Positions 22,642 to 30,060 of a stretch of 64,000 nt of DNA are shown here, one piece after another. Position numbers and translations under genes: made by a program. Origin of the DNA: Pictodentalium vernedei (lineage: Eukaryota; Mollusca; Scaphopoda; Dentaliida; Dentaliidae); contig CM062297.1 in NCBI GenBank assembly GCA_031216915.1, positions 531,734,971-531,798,970 of the forward strand. Direction: 5' to 3'. Every line of letters begins with the position of its first letter. Position 1 is the first letter of the stretch. The notes below the pieces were generated by a model. The model saw only the letters and a program-made list of their open reading frames with translations. It was not told the origin of the DNA and did not search any database.

Positions 22642-23528
22642 CTGTTTGGCCCTTCATCAGTCAACATCTCACTGATCTTTGTGCTTGTAAATCTCAGTTT
22701 AAAGGATGCCAGACACGTAATTCTTGGAGAAAATGTGATTCTAAGGAGGATAGAAGGAGGAGAGGAAAAAAGAAGTGGCAAAAAATAATCAGGGCTGTAC
22801 TTAAAATTTTTTGTTAAAATTATGTTAAGTTGCCTATTTTCGAGGCAAACGCCTCTTGTTGTCATTCTTGCTAATTGTTGCACTGCTTATTCAGTGTTTC
22901 CTCTCCCCTAACCTTCTAAAGTCCCCCCTTGCAATTCTCCCATGCTTTTGGCATATTTTTGAGAAGTTTCATTTCTAAAATTTCCCTGGGAGAGTTGCTT
23001 GGTTACAGAATGTTTTCTGTTATTTTCCCCATAGTTACGTTTTCACCCATGGGTGTATAACGTTTGTGTTCTGCATCTTCCATCTGATGTTCTGCAGATT
23101 CTCCCCTGGGAGTCTCTGTTTTGCATCAGATAGAGTGTAATTGAGGACTGATTCCGGGCCAGTTTTTTCAGTGCCTGGAGTCATGTTTTCTTCTGTGTTT
23201 ACACTGTTTGTTTTCATTGGCAACAGCCTTTTTTGAGGGGGGCTGTTTGTCTTTGAGGTAGTTTATCTCATTATAAGATACATTTATATTATCCGAAAGT
23301 GTCTCATTAATTATTTTATATAATTTTAAAATTTTTGACCACACTTTGCCATCGGATCCATCGGGGCTCAACGTTACTTTTCAGCAACTTGGGCTTCTCT
23401 GAAAAAATATTTTTTCAAAATTATTTTGTTTTGCAATTGTTTTTTCATTTATTAATGGATCATGTTATTATGTATCTTTGTGTCAGGGGTTTTTGCGAGT
23501 AACTAGGACTTATTGTTGTTCCTTCACA
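22642..23528 (+). other. 5' leader of D4
   Basis: Non-coding leader. Position 22720/22721 (CACGTAA/TTCTTGG) is the empty site into which D7 inserted in D6. It also has the CATCTGATG/CATCAGATA stem (about 23080-23133), a GAAAGT at 23295 where D2, D3 and D8 have GTAAGT, and TTTGTGTCAG|GGG ending at 23486. Confidence 0.65.
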
Positions 23529-25631
23529 ATGAAAGGAACTTGTTCAAATTGTAATAGGAAGAAATCTTCCTCTGACTTTCATGATTATTGCATAAATTGT
23601 AGTCAGTGTTCTCGCATTAATCCCTGTCCTGTATGTGAACATTGGGATGAGAAACATTGGAAACGTGTGTCACGATATGTTGTTTCTGGAGAAAGAGCGA
23701 TGCCGGCTCTTTCTCCACAAGGTCACTCTACTCTCTCAGTTTCTATTTCAGAGGAACCAGAACAGGGTGATGTTTCCATGTTATCCTCTTCAAGTGTGCG
23801 TCCGTCGTCACAATTAAATACAGAGCTAGCGGCAAAAGTGCTCATGGAGATTAGACAAATGTCGTCCGCTAGCTCGCCCGGTGTAGCGTCCATTCACCGA
23901 ATGGTTCGGCAGCCGGGTTCGTCCGATGCGGTCCAAGAGGAAATTTTGGGTGATGCGAGCACTATAAAAATAATAGATGCACACCCAGTGACGGCGGATA
24001 GTGAACGAGAACGGAGGAAGCCTTTTAGTCCGGTTCCTAGCTCGTCCAGGTCCAGCCGGGCCGCGAGCGAGAGAGGCCCCTCTCTCGTACAACAACATCT
24101 GGGACCAGATGTTGTGGTACAAAATGTGTCTTTAGCGGAGCATACGTCCGTCGCTCGGGACGCTCCGTTGTATAAGCAGTCCGCAGAGACTGTTAAGGCT
24201 TCCTCTTCTCGCCGGCGCACACTACCGCACCTTGGCTGCGTGACCTCCGATATCTTGCCAGCTTCGCCGAGGAAGGATTATTCGGCGACCAGGTCACACC
24301 ATCCGGCAGCCAGGGACTCGAGACCGATGGACTCCGGACGTTCGCATAGGAAAAGTATGCGGGAGCCATCCGATGCGGAGCTGCCCTCGGCAAAGCAGCG
24401 AAAGACCGCTCCTCCGCAGGTCTCGACGTCGGACATTCTAGTGCAGATAGCACAGCTTATCGCAGCATCCCAGCAGCCGACAGAAACGGTGTCGGATCGA
24501 GAATTATCCGACGGCGCTGGGTCGGTATGCTCCGCCGAAGCATCGGGGGCGGACGACCGGGAACATCGGGAGGTCCGACCGGATGGTGAAAGGGATACGG
24601 ATGAATTGGAGCTATCCCTTTCGGAACAACACAAAGCTGCCGTAGACTTCATCCGGCACTTTCTTCCTCAAGTTGTTCCGTCGGGCCAGACTGCTGCGCT
24701 TCCGGACAGGAGAATTATAGCGTCATTGGACTCTGATTTTTTCGAGCGGTTCAGGGACATCGCTCCCGAGTTTCCGTCGCAGTCCAATAATGTTGCAAGA
24801 ACATTTGAATTATTGAACGACGCTATTTTTAAACTTGCTTCCAGGACAGGGAAAGCAGGCTTCTTGTCCGCAAATACTCTCAACCTGCCTTTCATTAATG
24901 CAAGGAATAAATTCGACACGGCAGGTCAGGGTATACCGAGAGTTCCTCTGCGTATGGACGACGAGGCGGAAGACTTAGAGCTATCATTACCGTCGTCAGC
25001 TTCTATTCCAACCGCAGTGTTGGAAACAGCTATTGCGTCTAACAGAGCCAATTTAGATGCCTTATCTTACGCAGATCACCTTACGAAGGCGTTATCACTG
25101 CGTCTTCAAGGGGAAGAGTTTCAGGATATACAATCCTCCTTAAGACTTCTTTCAAGGGCAGTAGCTTATTCCACGTGTAACTCCGCCCTTTCAGTGGCTA
25201 ATCTGGAGTTGGTTAGACGTGACGCAGCCCTGTCTACATCCACACTAGTGGATTCTAAGGTGAAGAACTCTCTTAGAGTCGCTTCGGTCTCAGGAGATCT
25301 TCTCTTTGACGGCAAGCTTTCCGCTATTTATGATAATATTAAAAAGAAAGCTAGTGATTCTCTGTTGTTTAGATCCGCTCCTAAAAGGTCGGATTCAGCA
25401 GACACGAATAAGGCGGGCACTTCTGGGTCTTATCCGCCCAAGAGAGGTTCCTATAGAGGTTCCGGTGCGTCCTCTAGCTCTTATTCGAGAGACCGTCAGG
25501 ATAGCGACTCTCGTTCGGGACGTCCTTCAGGCCGGGACAATCGGTCGGACGCCCCGAGGTCGACGAGGCGAGGTGCGGGTCGTGGAAGACGTGGTTTCTC
25601 CTACCGCAGGCCTCGCAGATCCAGGAGGTGA
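23529..25631 (+). CDS. D4 ORF1: Gag-like protein
   Basis: A 700-aa protein, presumed to bind element RNA and form the particle in which DIRS cDNA is made. The start is the ATG at 23529, conserved in D2, D6 and D8; the open frame extends upstream only to a TTG. Residues 5-36 hold four CxxC pairs (CSNC, CINC, CSQC overlapping, CPVC), which look zinc-binding. A middle region (LSEQHKAAVDFIRHFLP and onward) is well conserved with D8. The last ~100 residues are rich in Ser, Arg and Gly and end RRPRRSRR, typical of a nucleic-acid-binding tail. DIRS Gag proteins are poorly conserved, so the role rests on position and composition. The 3' end overlaps ORF2 by about 300 bp. Confidence 0.85.
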   Translation: MKGTCSNCNRKKSSSDFHDYCINCSQCSRINPCPVCEHWDEKHWKRVSRYVVSGERAMPALSPQGHSTLSVSISEEPEQGDVSMLSSSSVRPSSQLNTELAAKVLMEIRQMSSASSPGVASIHRMVRQPGSSDAVQEEILGDASTIKIIDAHPVTADSERERRKPFSPVPSSSRSSRAASERGPSLVQQHLGPDVVVQNVSLAEHTSVARDAPLYKQSAETVKASSSRRRTLPHLGCVTSDILPASPRKDYSATRSHHPAARDSRPMDSGRSHRKSMREPSDAELPSAKQRKTAPPQVSTSDILVQIAQLIAASQQPTETVSDRELSDGAGSVCSAEASGADDREHREVRPDGERDTDELELSLSEQHKAAVDFIRHFLPQVVPSGQTAALPDRRIIASLDSDFFERFRDIAPEFPSQSNNVARTFELLNDAIFKLASRTGKAGFLSANTLNLPFINARNKFDTAGQGIPRVPLRMDDEAEDLELSLPSSASIPTAVLETAIASNRANLDALSYADHLTKALSLRLQGEEFQDIQSSLRLLSRAVAYSTCNSALSVANLELVRRDAALSTSTLVDSKVKNSLRVASVSGDLLFDGKLSAIYDNIKKKASDSLLFRSAPKRSDSADTNKAGTSGSYPPKRGSYRGSGASSSSYSRDRQDSDSRSGRPSGRDNRSDAPRSTRRGAGRGRRGFSYRRPRRSRR
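24068..24193 (+). other. Cluster of RNA hairpins inside D4 ORF1
   Basis: H1 at 24068-24087 pairs CGAGAGAGG with CCTCTCTCG. H2 at 24092-24115 pairs ACAACATCTGG with CCAGATGTTGT. H3 at 24176-24193 pairs GCAGTC with GACTGT. H2 and H3 show compensatory changes among copies: H2 is CATCAGG/CCTGATG in D8, and H3 is ACAGTC/GACTGT in D2 but GCAGTC/GACTGC in D8, D3, D5 and D7. A packaging or replication signal is possible but not shown. Confidence 0.65.
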
Positions 25632-27621
25632 TGGCTCAAACCTCTATCGCGTTCCGGTTGGCGGAAGGTTGTCGAGTTTTTCTCAAGAGTGGGCGTCGAT
25701 TACGGACGACCCTTGGGTGAGAGGAGTGACTTCGGAAGGTCTAAAGATATCCTTCAAACGAAAGCCTCCATTAACTCGAAGTCCAAAGTGGACTCATCTT
25801 CCGTCAAACCCTCAGAAAAGAGACGCTCTGCTATCAGAGGTGCAGTCTCTTTTAATGAAGAACGCGGTAGAGGTCGTAGAAAACCAGGAATCGCTGGGAT
25901 TCTACAGCCATCTGTTTCTGGTTCCGAAACCAGACGGCTCGTTCCGTCCAGTAATAGATTTGAGCTGGATAAACAAGCTGATCATCGCTCCGAAGTTTTA
26001 TATGGAGACGATTCGATCGGTCAGAGCGAGTATTCGGGTGAACGATTATGCAACGAGCATAGATCTCAAAGATGCGTACTTTCACGTCATGGTACATCCG
26101 ACATTCCGAAAGTATCTACGCTTCGCAGTCCTAGGAGTGGTGTATCAGTTCCGGGCCATGTGCTTCGGATTGAATCTAGCACCCTGGGCTTTCACTCGAG
26201 TAATGAACTCGGTAATGATTTACTTCCGAGCTCATTCGTCTGCGGTAACGTCGGCCTACCTGGACGACATTCTTCAGAGGTACGGCAACGAGTTAACGCT
26301 TCAGAACGATGTTCAGAATCTTCTTCTATTGCTCCGACGTCTCGGTTTCATAGTAAACGAGGAGAAGTCGGATCTGGTGCCGTCCAAGTCATTCACTCAT
26401 CTGGGAATGAGCTTCGAGACGCACAACAATCTCGTTCGTCTGCCGTTAACCAGAGCGAAATTAGTCAGTTGTTACGCTCGCTATTGTCTAAATACAGACA
26501 AAGTCACAGCGAGAGAATTTATGAGACTGATAGGTCTGTGCGGAGCCGCTGCGGATCTCATTCCGATGGGACGGCTACGCACACGGCCTCTTCAAATTTT
26601 CTTGACTCAGAATTGGAGTGTGAAAATTCATTCGCTCGATGTAGACGTTCTCTTGTCAGATCAAGTGAAACAAGAGATTCAGACTTGGGCAAACATTCAG
26701 TGGTTAACTCAAGGAGTTCCGCTGCAGTTGCCGGATCCGAGTTTTACCATTATGACGGATGCCAGTCAAACAGGTTGGGGTGCATCATTAATCCCAACGG
26801 ATTCGAGATGCCAGGGTCTTTGGGATCCGCAATTCCTGGGCAAGCACATAAACATCAAGGAAATGATGTCAATTTGGCTTGCGTTACGTCACTGGATGGA
26901 CATTATTCACGATGCTCATGTCCAAATCCTATCCGACAATACGACAGTAGTGGCGTATATACGGAATCAGGGAGGCACTCATTCAGTTCCGTTGTTCAAT
27001 CTAACGGAAAGAATCCTTCTGTTTGCGTTGGAACATCACGTTCTTCTTTCGGTCCGTCACATACCGGGTCGTCTGAATGTGCTAGCAGACTCCCTTTCTC
27101 GAAAGGGTCGCTTGTTGCCGTCGGAGTGGACTCTCAACAAACAAGTATTCAATCAGATTTGCTACCAATGGGAACGGCCAATGATAGACTTATTTGCGAC
27201 ACATCTCAACAATCAGTTGCAAACGTATGTGTCCCCGTGTCCGGATCCAAGAGCTTTTGCTGTAGACGCTCTATCGATCCCTTGGGACGGAATGATAGGA
27301 TATGCGTATCCTCCAGCGCCGTTAATTCAACAAGTATTGCTAAAGATAAAACAATCTCAATGCAAGATTCTGTTGGTAGCATCTCTGTCGCCACAGAGAC
27401 CGTGGATAAATCTACTCAGGTGTCTGTTGTGGGACCTACCACGGAAGCTCCCTCCACGAGAGGATCTTCTTTGGCAGGGGAAGTCGCGCCAACTGCATCA
27501 CAACCCGCAAGGTCTCAACCTTCACGTTTTTCCGTTGTGCGGTCCTTCTTGCATGGCAAGCACTTTACAGGACGAGCAGTGGACGCGATTTCTAACTGTA
27601 GGAGGACCTCCTCTTCGCTAA
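25330..27621 (+). CDS. D4 ORF2: reverse transcriptase-RNase H-methyltransferase-like
   Basis: This 763-aa frame makes cDNA from the element RNA and removes the RNA strand. RT motifs are LFLVPKPDGSFRPVIDLS (about residues 195-212), SIDLKDAYFH with the catalytic Asp (about 243-252), FGLNLAPWAFTR, and YLDD (310-313). RNase H follows with Asp in MTDAS (477), Glu in IKEM (511), Asp in LSDN (536) and Asp in LADSLSR (587). The tail IDLFATHLNNQ...VDALSIPWDG...AYPPAPLIQQVL resembles the Dam-like domain described in DIRS elements, but the usual NPPY-type motif is YPPA, so activity is doubtful. It lies +1 to ORF1 and overlaps it. ATG 25330 is the first in the frame but is not conserved in D8 or D2, so frameshifting or another route is possible. 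Confidence 0.93.
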   Translation: MIILKRKLVILCCLDPLLKGRIQQTRIRRALLGLIRPREVPIEVPVRPLALIRETVRIATLVRDVLQAGTIGRTPRGRRGEVRVVEDVVSPTAGLADPGGDGSNLYRVPVGGRLSSFSQEWASITDDPWVRGVTSEGLKISFKRKPPLTRSPKWTHLPSNPQKRDALLSEVQSLLMKNAVEVVENQESLGFYSHLFLVPKPDGSFRPVIDLSWINKLIIAPKFYMETIRSVRASIRVNDYATSIDLKDAYFHVMVHPTFRKYLRFAVLGVVYQFRAMCFGLNLAPWAFTRVMNSVMIYFRAHSSAVTSAYLDDILQRYGNELTLQNDVQNLLLLLRRLGFIVNEEKSDLVPSKSFTHLGMSFETHNNLVRLPLTRAKLVSCYARYCLNTDKVTAREFMRLIGLCGAAADLIPMGRLRTRPLQIFLTQNWSVKIHSLDVDVLLSDQVKQEIQTWANIQWLTQGVPLQLPDPSFTIMTDASQTGWGASLIPTDSRCQGLWDPQFLGKHINIKEMMSIWLALRHWMDIIHDAHVQILSDNTTVVAYIRNQGGTHSVPLFNLTERILLFALEHHVLLSVRHIPGRLNVLADSLSRKGRLLPSEWTLNKQVFNQICYQWERPMIDLFATHLNNQLQTYVSPCPDPRAFAVDALSIPWDGMIGYAYPPAPLIQQVLLKIKQSQCKILLVASLSPQRPWINLLRCLLWDLPRKLPPREDLLWQGKSRQLHHNPQGLNLHVFPLCGPSCMASTLQDEQWTRFLTVGGPPLR
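25632..27359 (+). other. Open second frame across the RT gene, in phase with ORF1 and YR
   Basis: After the ORF1 TGA (25629-25631) the ORF1 frame stays open without a stop through to the YR stop at 28577, about 980 codons. The translation over the RT region is rich in Ser, Arg and Gly with no known domain. Between D4 and D8 it changes clearly more often than the RT frame does, so most of it is probably carried passively by RT codon use. It may matter as a route to express the YR. Confidence 0.5.
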
Positions 27622-28577
27622 ACTATGCGGCTAAGTGGAAGGTTTTCCGTCGTTGGTGTAGGGATCATTCTGTTGATATATTTGATCCCTCTATACCAGA
27701 CATTGCTAACTTTCTAGTATACTTGTTTGACGAAATCAAACTGCAACCGGTTACTATAAAGGGTTATAGATCTATGTTATCTGATACCTATGCACATCAT
27801 GATAGTTTACAAATTGGATCTAATGTCTCTTTATCGAAATTGGTTAGAAACTTTTCGATAAATAGACCCAGAACTCTTAGATTAATTCCTAAGTGGAATT
27901 TAGCTTGGGTTCTCCTTAAATTGAAGGAAAAGCCATTTGAACCTCTTGGGACAGTAGATTTCAAATTCTTATCTTATAAGACAGCTTTTCTCTTAGCTTT
28001 CTCTTCTGCCAGAAGAGTCAGTGAGCTTCATGCACTATCGGTGGATGATTCTCATTATCGTAGTGTTGGGAACACTATCACCTTCACTACTAACGTCGGT
28101 TTTTTAGCTAAGAATCAGGCTCCTAATAAATATCCGGAACCTATTGTTATTAAGGCTCTTCCGTCTTCAGACGGGCGTAGGCCTTTACTCTGTCCTGTTA
28201 GAGCACTACGTATCTATAAACAGAGATCTCAGTTCATCAGAAAGGGACGGAAACGTTTCTTTCTGTCTTTGATGCCTAATAGAAAGGACATTTCAGTCCA
28301 TTCTATTGCTAGATGGATTCAGTTAACTATCCGTACTGCGTATGAAGATTTATCTTCTTCTCAGCAGTCTGTGCTTAAGATTTCTGCTCATGAAGTAAGA
28401 GCTCTTTCTACTTCCTGGGCTTATGCTAATAGTGTTGCTATTACAGATTTAATGAAGGCTGCTTATTGGTCTCAGCCATCCACATTTACTAATTTTTATC
28501 TCAGAAATATTGAGTCCATTTCTGGAGACCTGCATTGTTTAGGTCCGTTATCTGTTGCTCAGAATGTCGTCCACTAA
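27360..28577 (+). CDS. D4 tyrosine recombinase
   Basis: This recombinase integrates the circular DIRS DNA without target duplication. Counting from the Met at 27360 it is 405 aa. An N-terminal core-binding domain starts at about residue 87 (LNYAAKWKVFRRWCRDHS). Catalytic residues are Arg 219 in SSARRVSEL, His 344 and Arg 347 in HEVRALSTSWA, and Tyr 380 in TNFYLRN, giving the R...HxxR...Y signature. It overlaps the end of ORF2 by 262 bp in another frame. The frame is open far upstream, back to the ORF1 stop, and the Met at 27360 is CTG in D8, so the true start is uncertain. A hairpin- and G-rich tail follows the stop. Confidence 0.9.
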   Translation: MQDSVGSISVATETVDKSTQVSVVGPTTEAPSTRGSSLAGEVAPTASQPARSQPSRFSVVRSFLHGKHFTGRAVDAISNCRRTSSSLNYAAKWKVFRRWCRDHSVDIFDPSIPDIANFLVYLFDEIKLQPVTIKGYRSMLSDTYAHHDSLQIGSNVSLSKLVRNFSINRPRTLRLIPKWNLAWVLLKLKEKPFEPLGTVDFKFLSYKTAFLLAFSSARRVSELHALSVDDSHYRSVGNTITFTTNVGFLAKNQAPNKYPEPIVIKALPSSDGRRPLLCPVRALRIYKQRSQFIRKGRKRFFLSLMPNRKDISVHSIARWIQLTIRTAYEDLSSSQQSVLKISAHEVRALSTSWAYANSVAITDLMKAAYWSQPSTFTNFYLRNIESISGDLHCLGPLSVAQNVVH

Positions 28578-29173
28578 ACAGTTGCAACTATAGTTATGCA
28601 GGCTTTCTGTTCCGGCAGTGACTCCGTCCGGCTGCCCTCTTCGCTCTGGGCTATTTGACCCAGGGCAAGGGGAAGGGGGGGGGCGGGTGTTCCCTTAGGT
28701 CACCTGCTTTATAGTGAAAAGCAAGGGAATGCCTCCTCCAAGACAGTATTTCTGAGTCGCTTCCGGGATGGTTTTAAAGTGTAATATTAATGTTTAATTT
28801 CATTCATGTCTTATTTTTAAAGTGTAGCTCGGTGTGAAGCATTTGTATATGTCAAGTGTCAAACGGGCTTTAATATACAATACTCGGACACTTTTAAATG
28901 ATTATAAAGAGTCTCAATTCTCTGGACTACTTTATTTATTGGCTTGTTTTAATAATAATTAGTATAAAGGTTATACTGGATATTAATAGAGAACATGAAT
29001 GTTATTGTGCTCAATTATTAAGGGTAGTGTATCTTTCTAATTTAAATATTAAATAAGAAAGATACATGTAAAGCCTAATACTCCTTTTCTCCTTAAGGGG
29101 TTATCTCTTTATTTTATAATTGAGCTTATTGGATTTTCCTCTATGTCCTAGGCCCTCCAGCCTGTTTACTATT
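28578..29173 (+). other. 3' tail of D4
   Basis: Non-coding tail. It holds GGCAG...CTGCC and CTGGG...CCCAG hairpins, a 9-G run at 28675-28683 and the perfect 10-bp stem GTATCTTTCT/AGAAAGATAC at 29029-29065, and runs into the ICR. Confidence 0.7.
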
Positions 29174-29262
29174 CAGCTAAGTCTGGGTCATTGGTACAGT
29201 ATAAAAATGTTAAAAAATTTATAGTAATTTATATATTTTTTATACTTACCAATGACCCAGAC
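29174..29262 (+). repeat. ICR of D4
   Basis: ...AGTATAAAAAT (to 29208) is the complement of the left end and GTTAAAAAATTTATAG... (from 29209) the complement of the right end. In the DIRS model this splint aligns the two cDNA ends so that a circle can be closed. Confidence 0.95.
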
Positions 29263-29336
29263 GGGGATGGCCCTCCCTGAGTTGGGAACTCTTGCCTCCC
29301 CGCTGAGTACATAGCGCTGACCAGGCACTGCCAGTA

Positions 29337-29564
29337 AGAATGATATTTGGCGCCAATTTCGGGACGACTGCGTCACTGCGCATGCGCAGTAGAGTCGTAT
29401 TATGGAGGTCCTTTAGGACATTATTTCTTTTTGTTTTGGATGCAAATTTTGGGGATTGGGGGGCAAAATTTGTGTTTGGCCCTGGTTTTTGTGGAGTTAG
29501 CACCAGCTAAGTCTGGGTCATTGGTAAGTATAAAAAATATATAAATTACTATAAATTTTTTAAC
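29337..29564 (+). repeat. Right ITR of D4
   Basis: Inverted copy of the left ITR plus a ~27-bp terminal extension ending TTTTTTAAC. The NRF1-type palindrome is at 29375-29390. Confidence 0.95.
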
Positions 29565-29859
29565 TTTCTAACGATAAAAGTGGTTCCACTGGAACCACCG
29601 AGGGCAAAATCAAAATTCCGAAACCTTCATGCACATCTACAGATGTTACCAGAACACATTAGCATAGTTTAAGCCTTTCGAATTAAATACCCTAGGAGCC
29701 TTTCGATGAAAACTGGTTTTCTAACGATTAAAGTGGGAAAATGGGGCAAAATCAAAATTCCAAAACCTTCATACCCATCTAGAGATGTTACCTGAACACA
29801 TTAGCATAGTTTAAACGTTTTGAATTAAACTCCCTTGGAGCCTTTCGATGAAAACTGAT
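29565..29859 (+). repeat. Satellite between D4 and D5
   Basis: About two monomers. It begins TTTCTAACG and ends GAAAACTGAT. The unit just before D5 has the CATACCCATC variant also seen just before D3. Confidence 0.9.
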
Positions 29860-30060
29860 ATTTTTATACTGTACCAATGACCCAGACATAGCTGGTGCTA
29901 ACTCTTAAAATATAGGGCCAAACACAAATTTTGCCCCCCAATCCCCAAAATTTGCATCTAAAACTAAAGAAAACATGTCCTGAAAGGCCCTCCACACTTC
30001 GCCCCTACTGCGCATGCGCAGTGTCAAGGACGTTCCGAAATTGGCGCCATTAATCATTCT
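29860..30060 (+). repeat. Left ITR of D5
   Basis: From ATTTTTATACTG to ATCATTCT, with CCTCCACACTTCGCCCC. Confidence 0.9.

Larger units (their letters stand above)
22440..29564 (+). mobile_element. D4: apparently complete DIRS retrotransposon
   Basis: It is 7125 bp long with matching ITRs, an ICR consistent with both ends, and three open genes (Gag-like, RT-RH-MT-like, YR). No stop or frameshift is seen in any of them. Flanks are satellite split at GAAAACTGAT^TTTCTAAC, with no target duplication, as known for DIRS integration. It is the best candidate in the window for an autonomous copy and a source of proteins for the degenerate lineage. Whether it is transcribed cannot be told from sequence. 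Confidence 0.95.

Noticed and set aside
23478-23528. Upstream extension of D4 ORF1
   Set aside because: It starts with TTG and falls across the candidate splice acceptor. The ATG at 23529 is conserved in D2, D6 and D8.
25689-27359. A separate 960-aa recombinase protein starting at 25689
   Set aside because: The codon there is GTG. No ATG occurs for hundreds of codons and the part over the RT is less conserved than the RT itself, so I list only the YR domain as a CDS and describe the rest as an open frame.
6253-28577. LTR retrotransposon or endogenous retrovirus
   Set aside because: There are no LTRs, protease or DDE integrase. Inverted ends, an ICR and a tyrosine recombinase fix the DIRS assignment.
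22440-29564. Target-site duplication around DIRS copies
   Set aside because: The two flanks join seamlessly into an ordinary satellite monomer, so nothing is duplicated.
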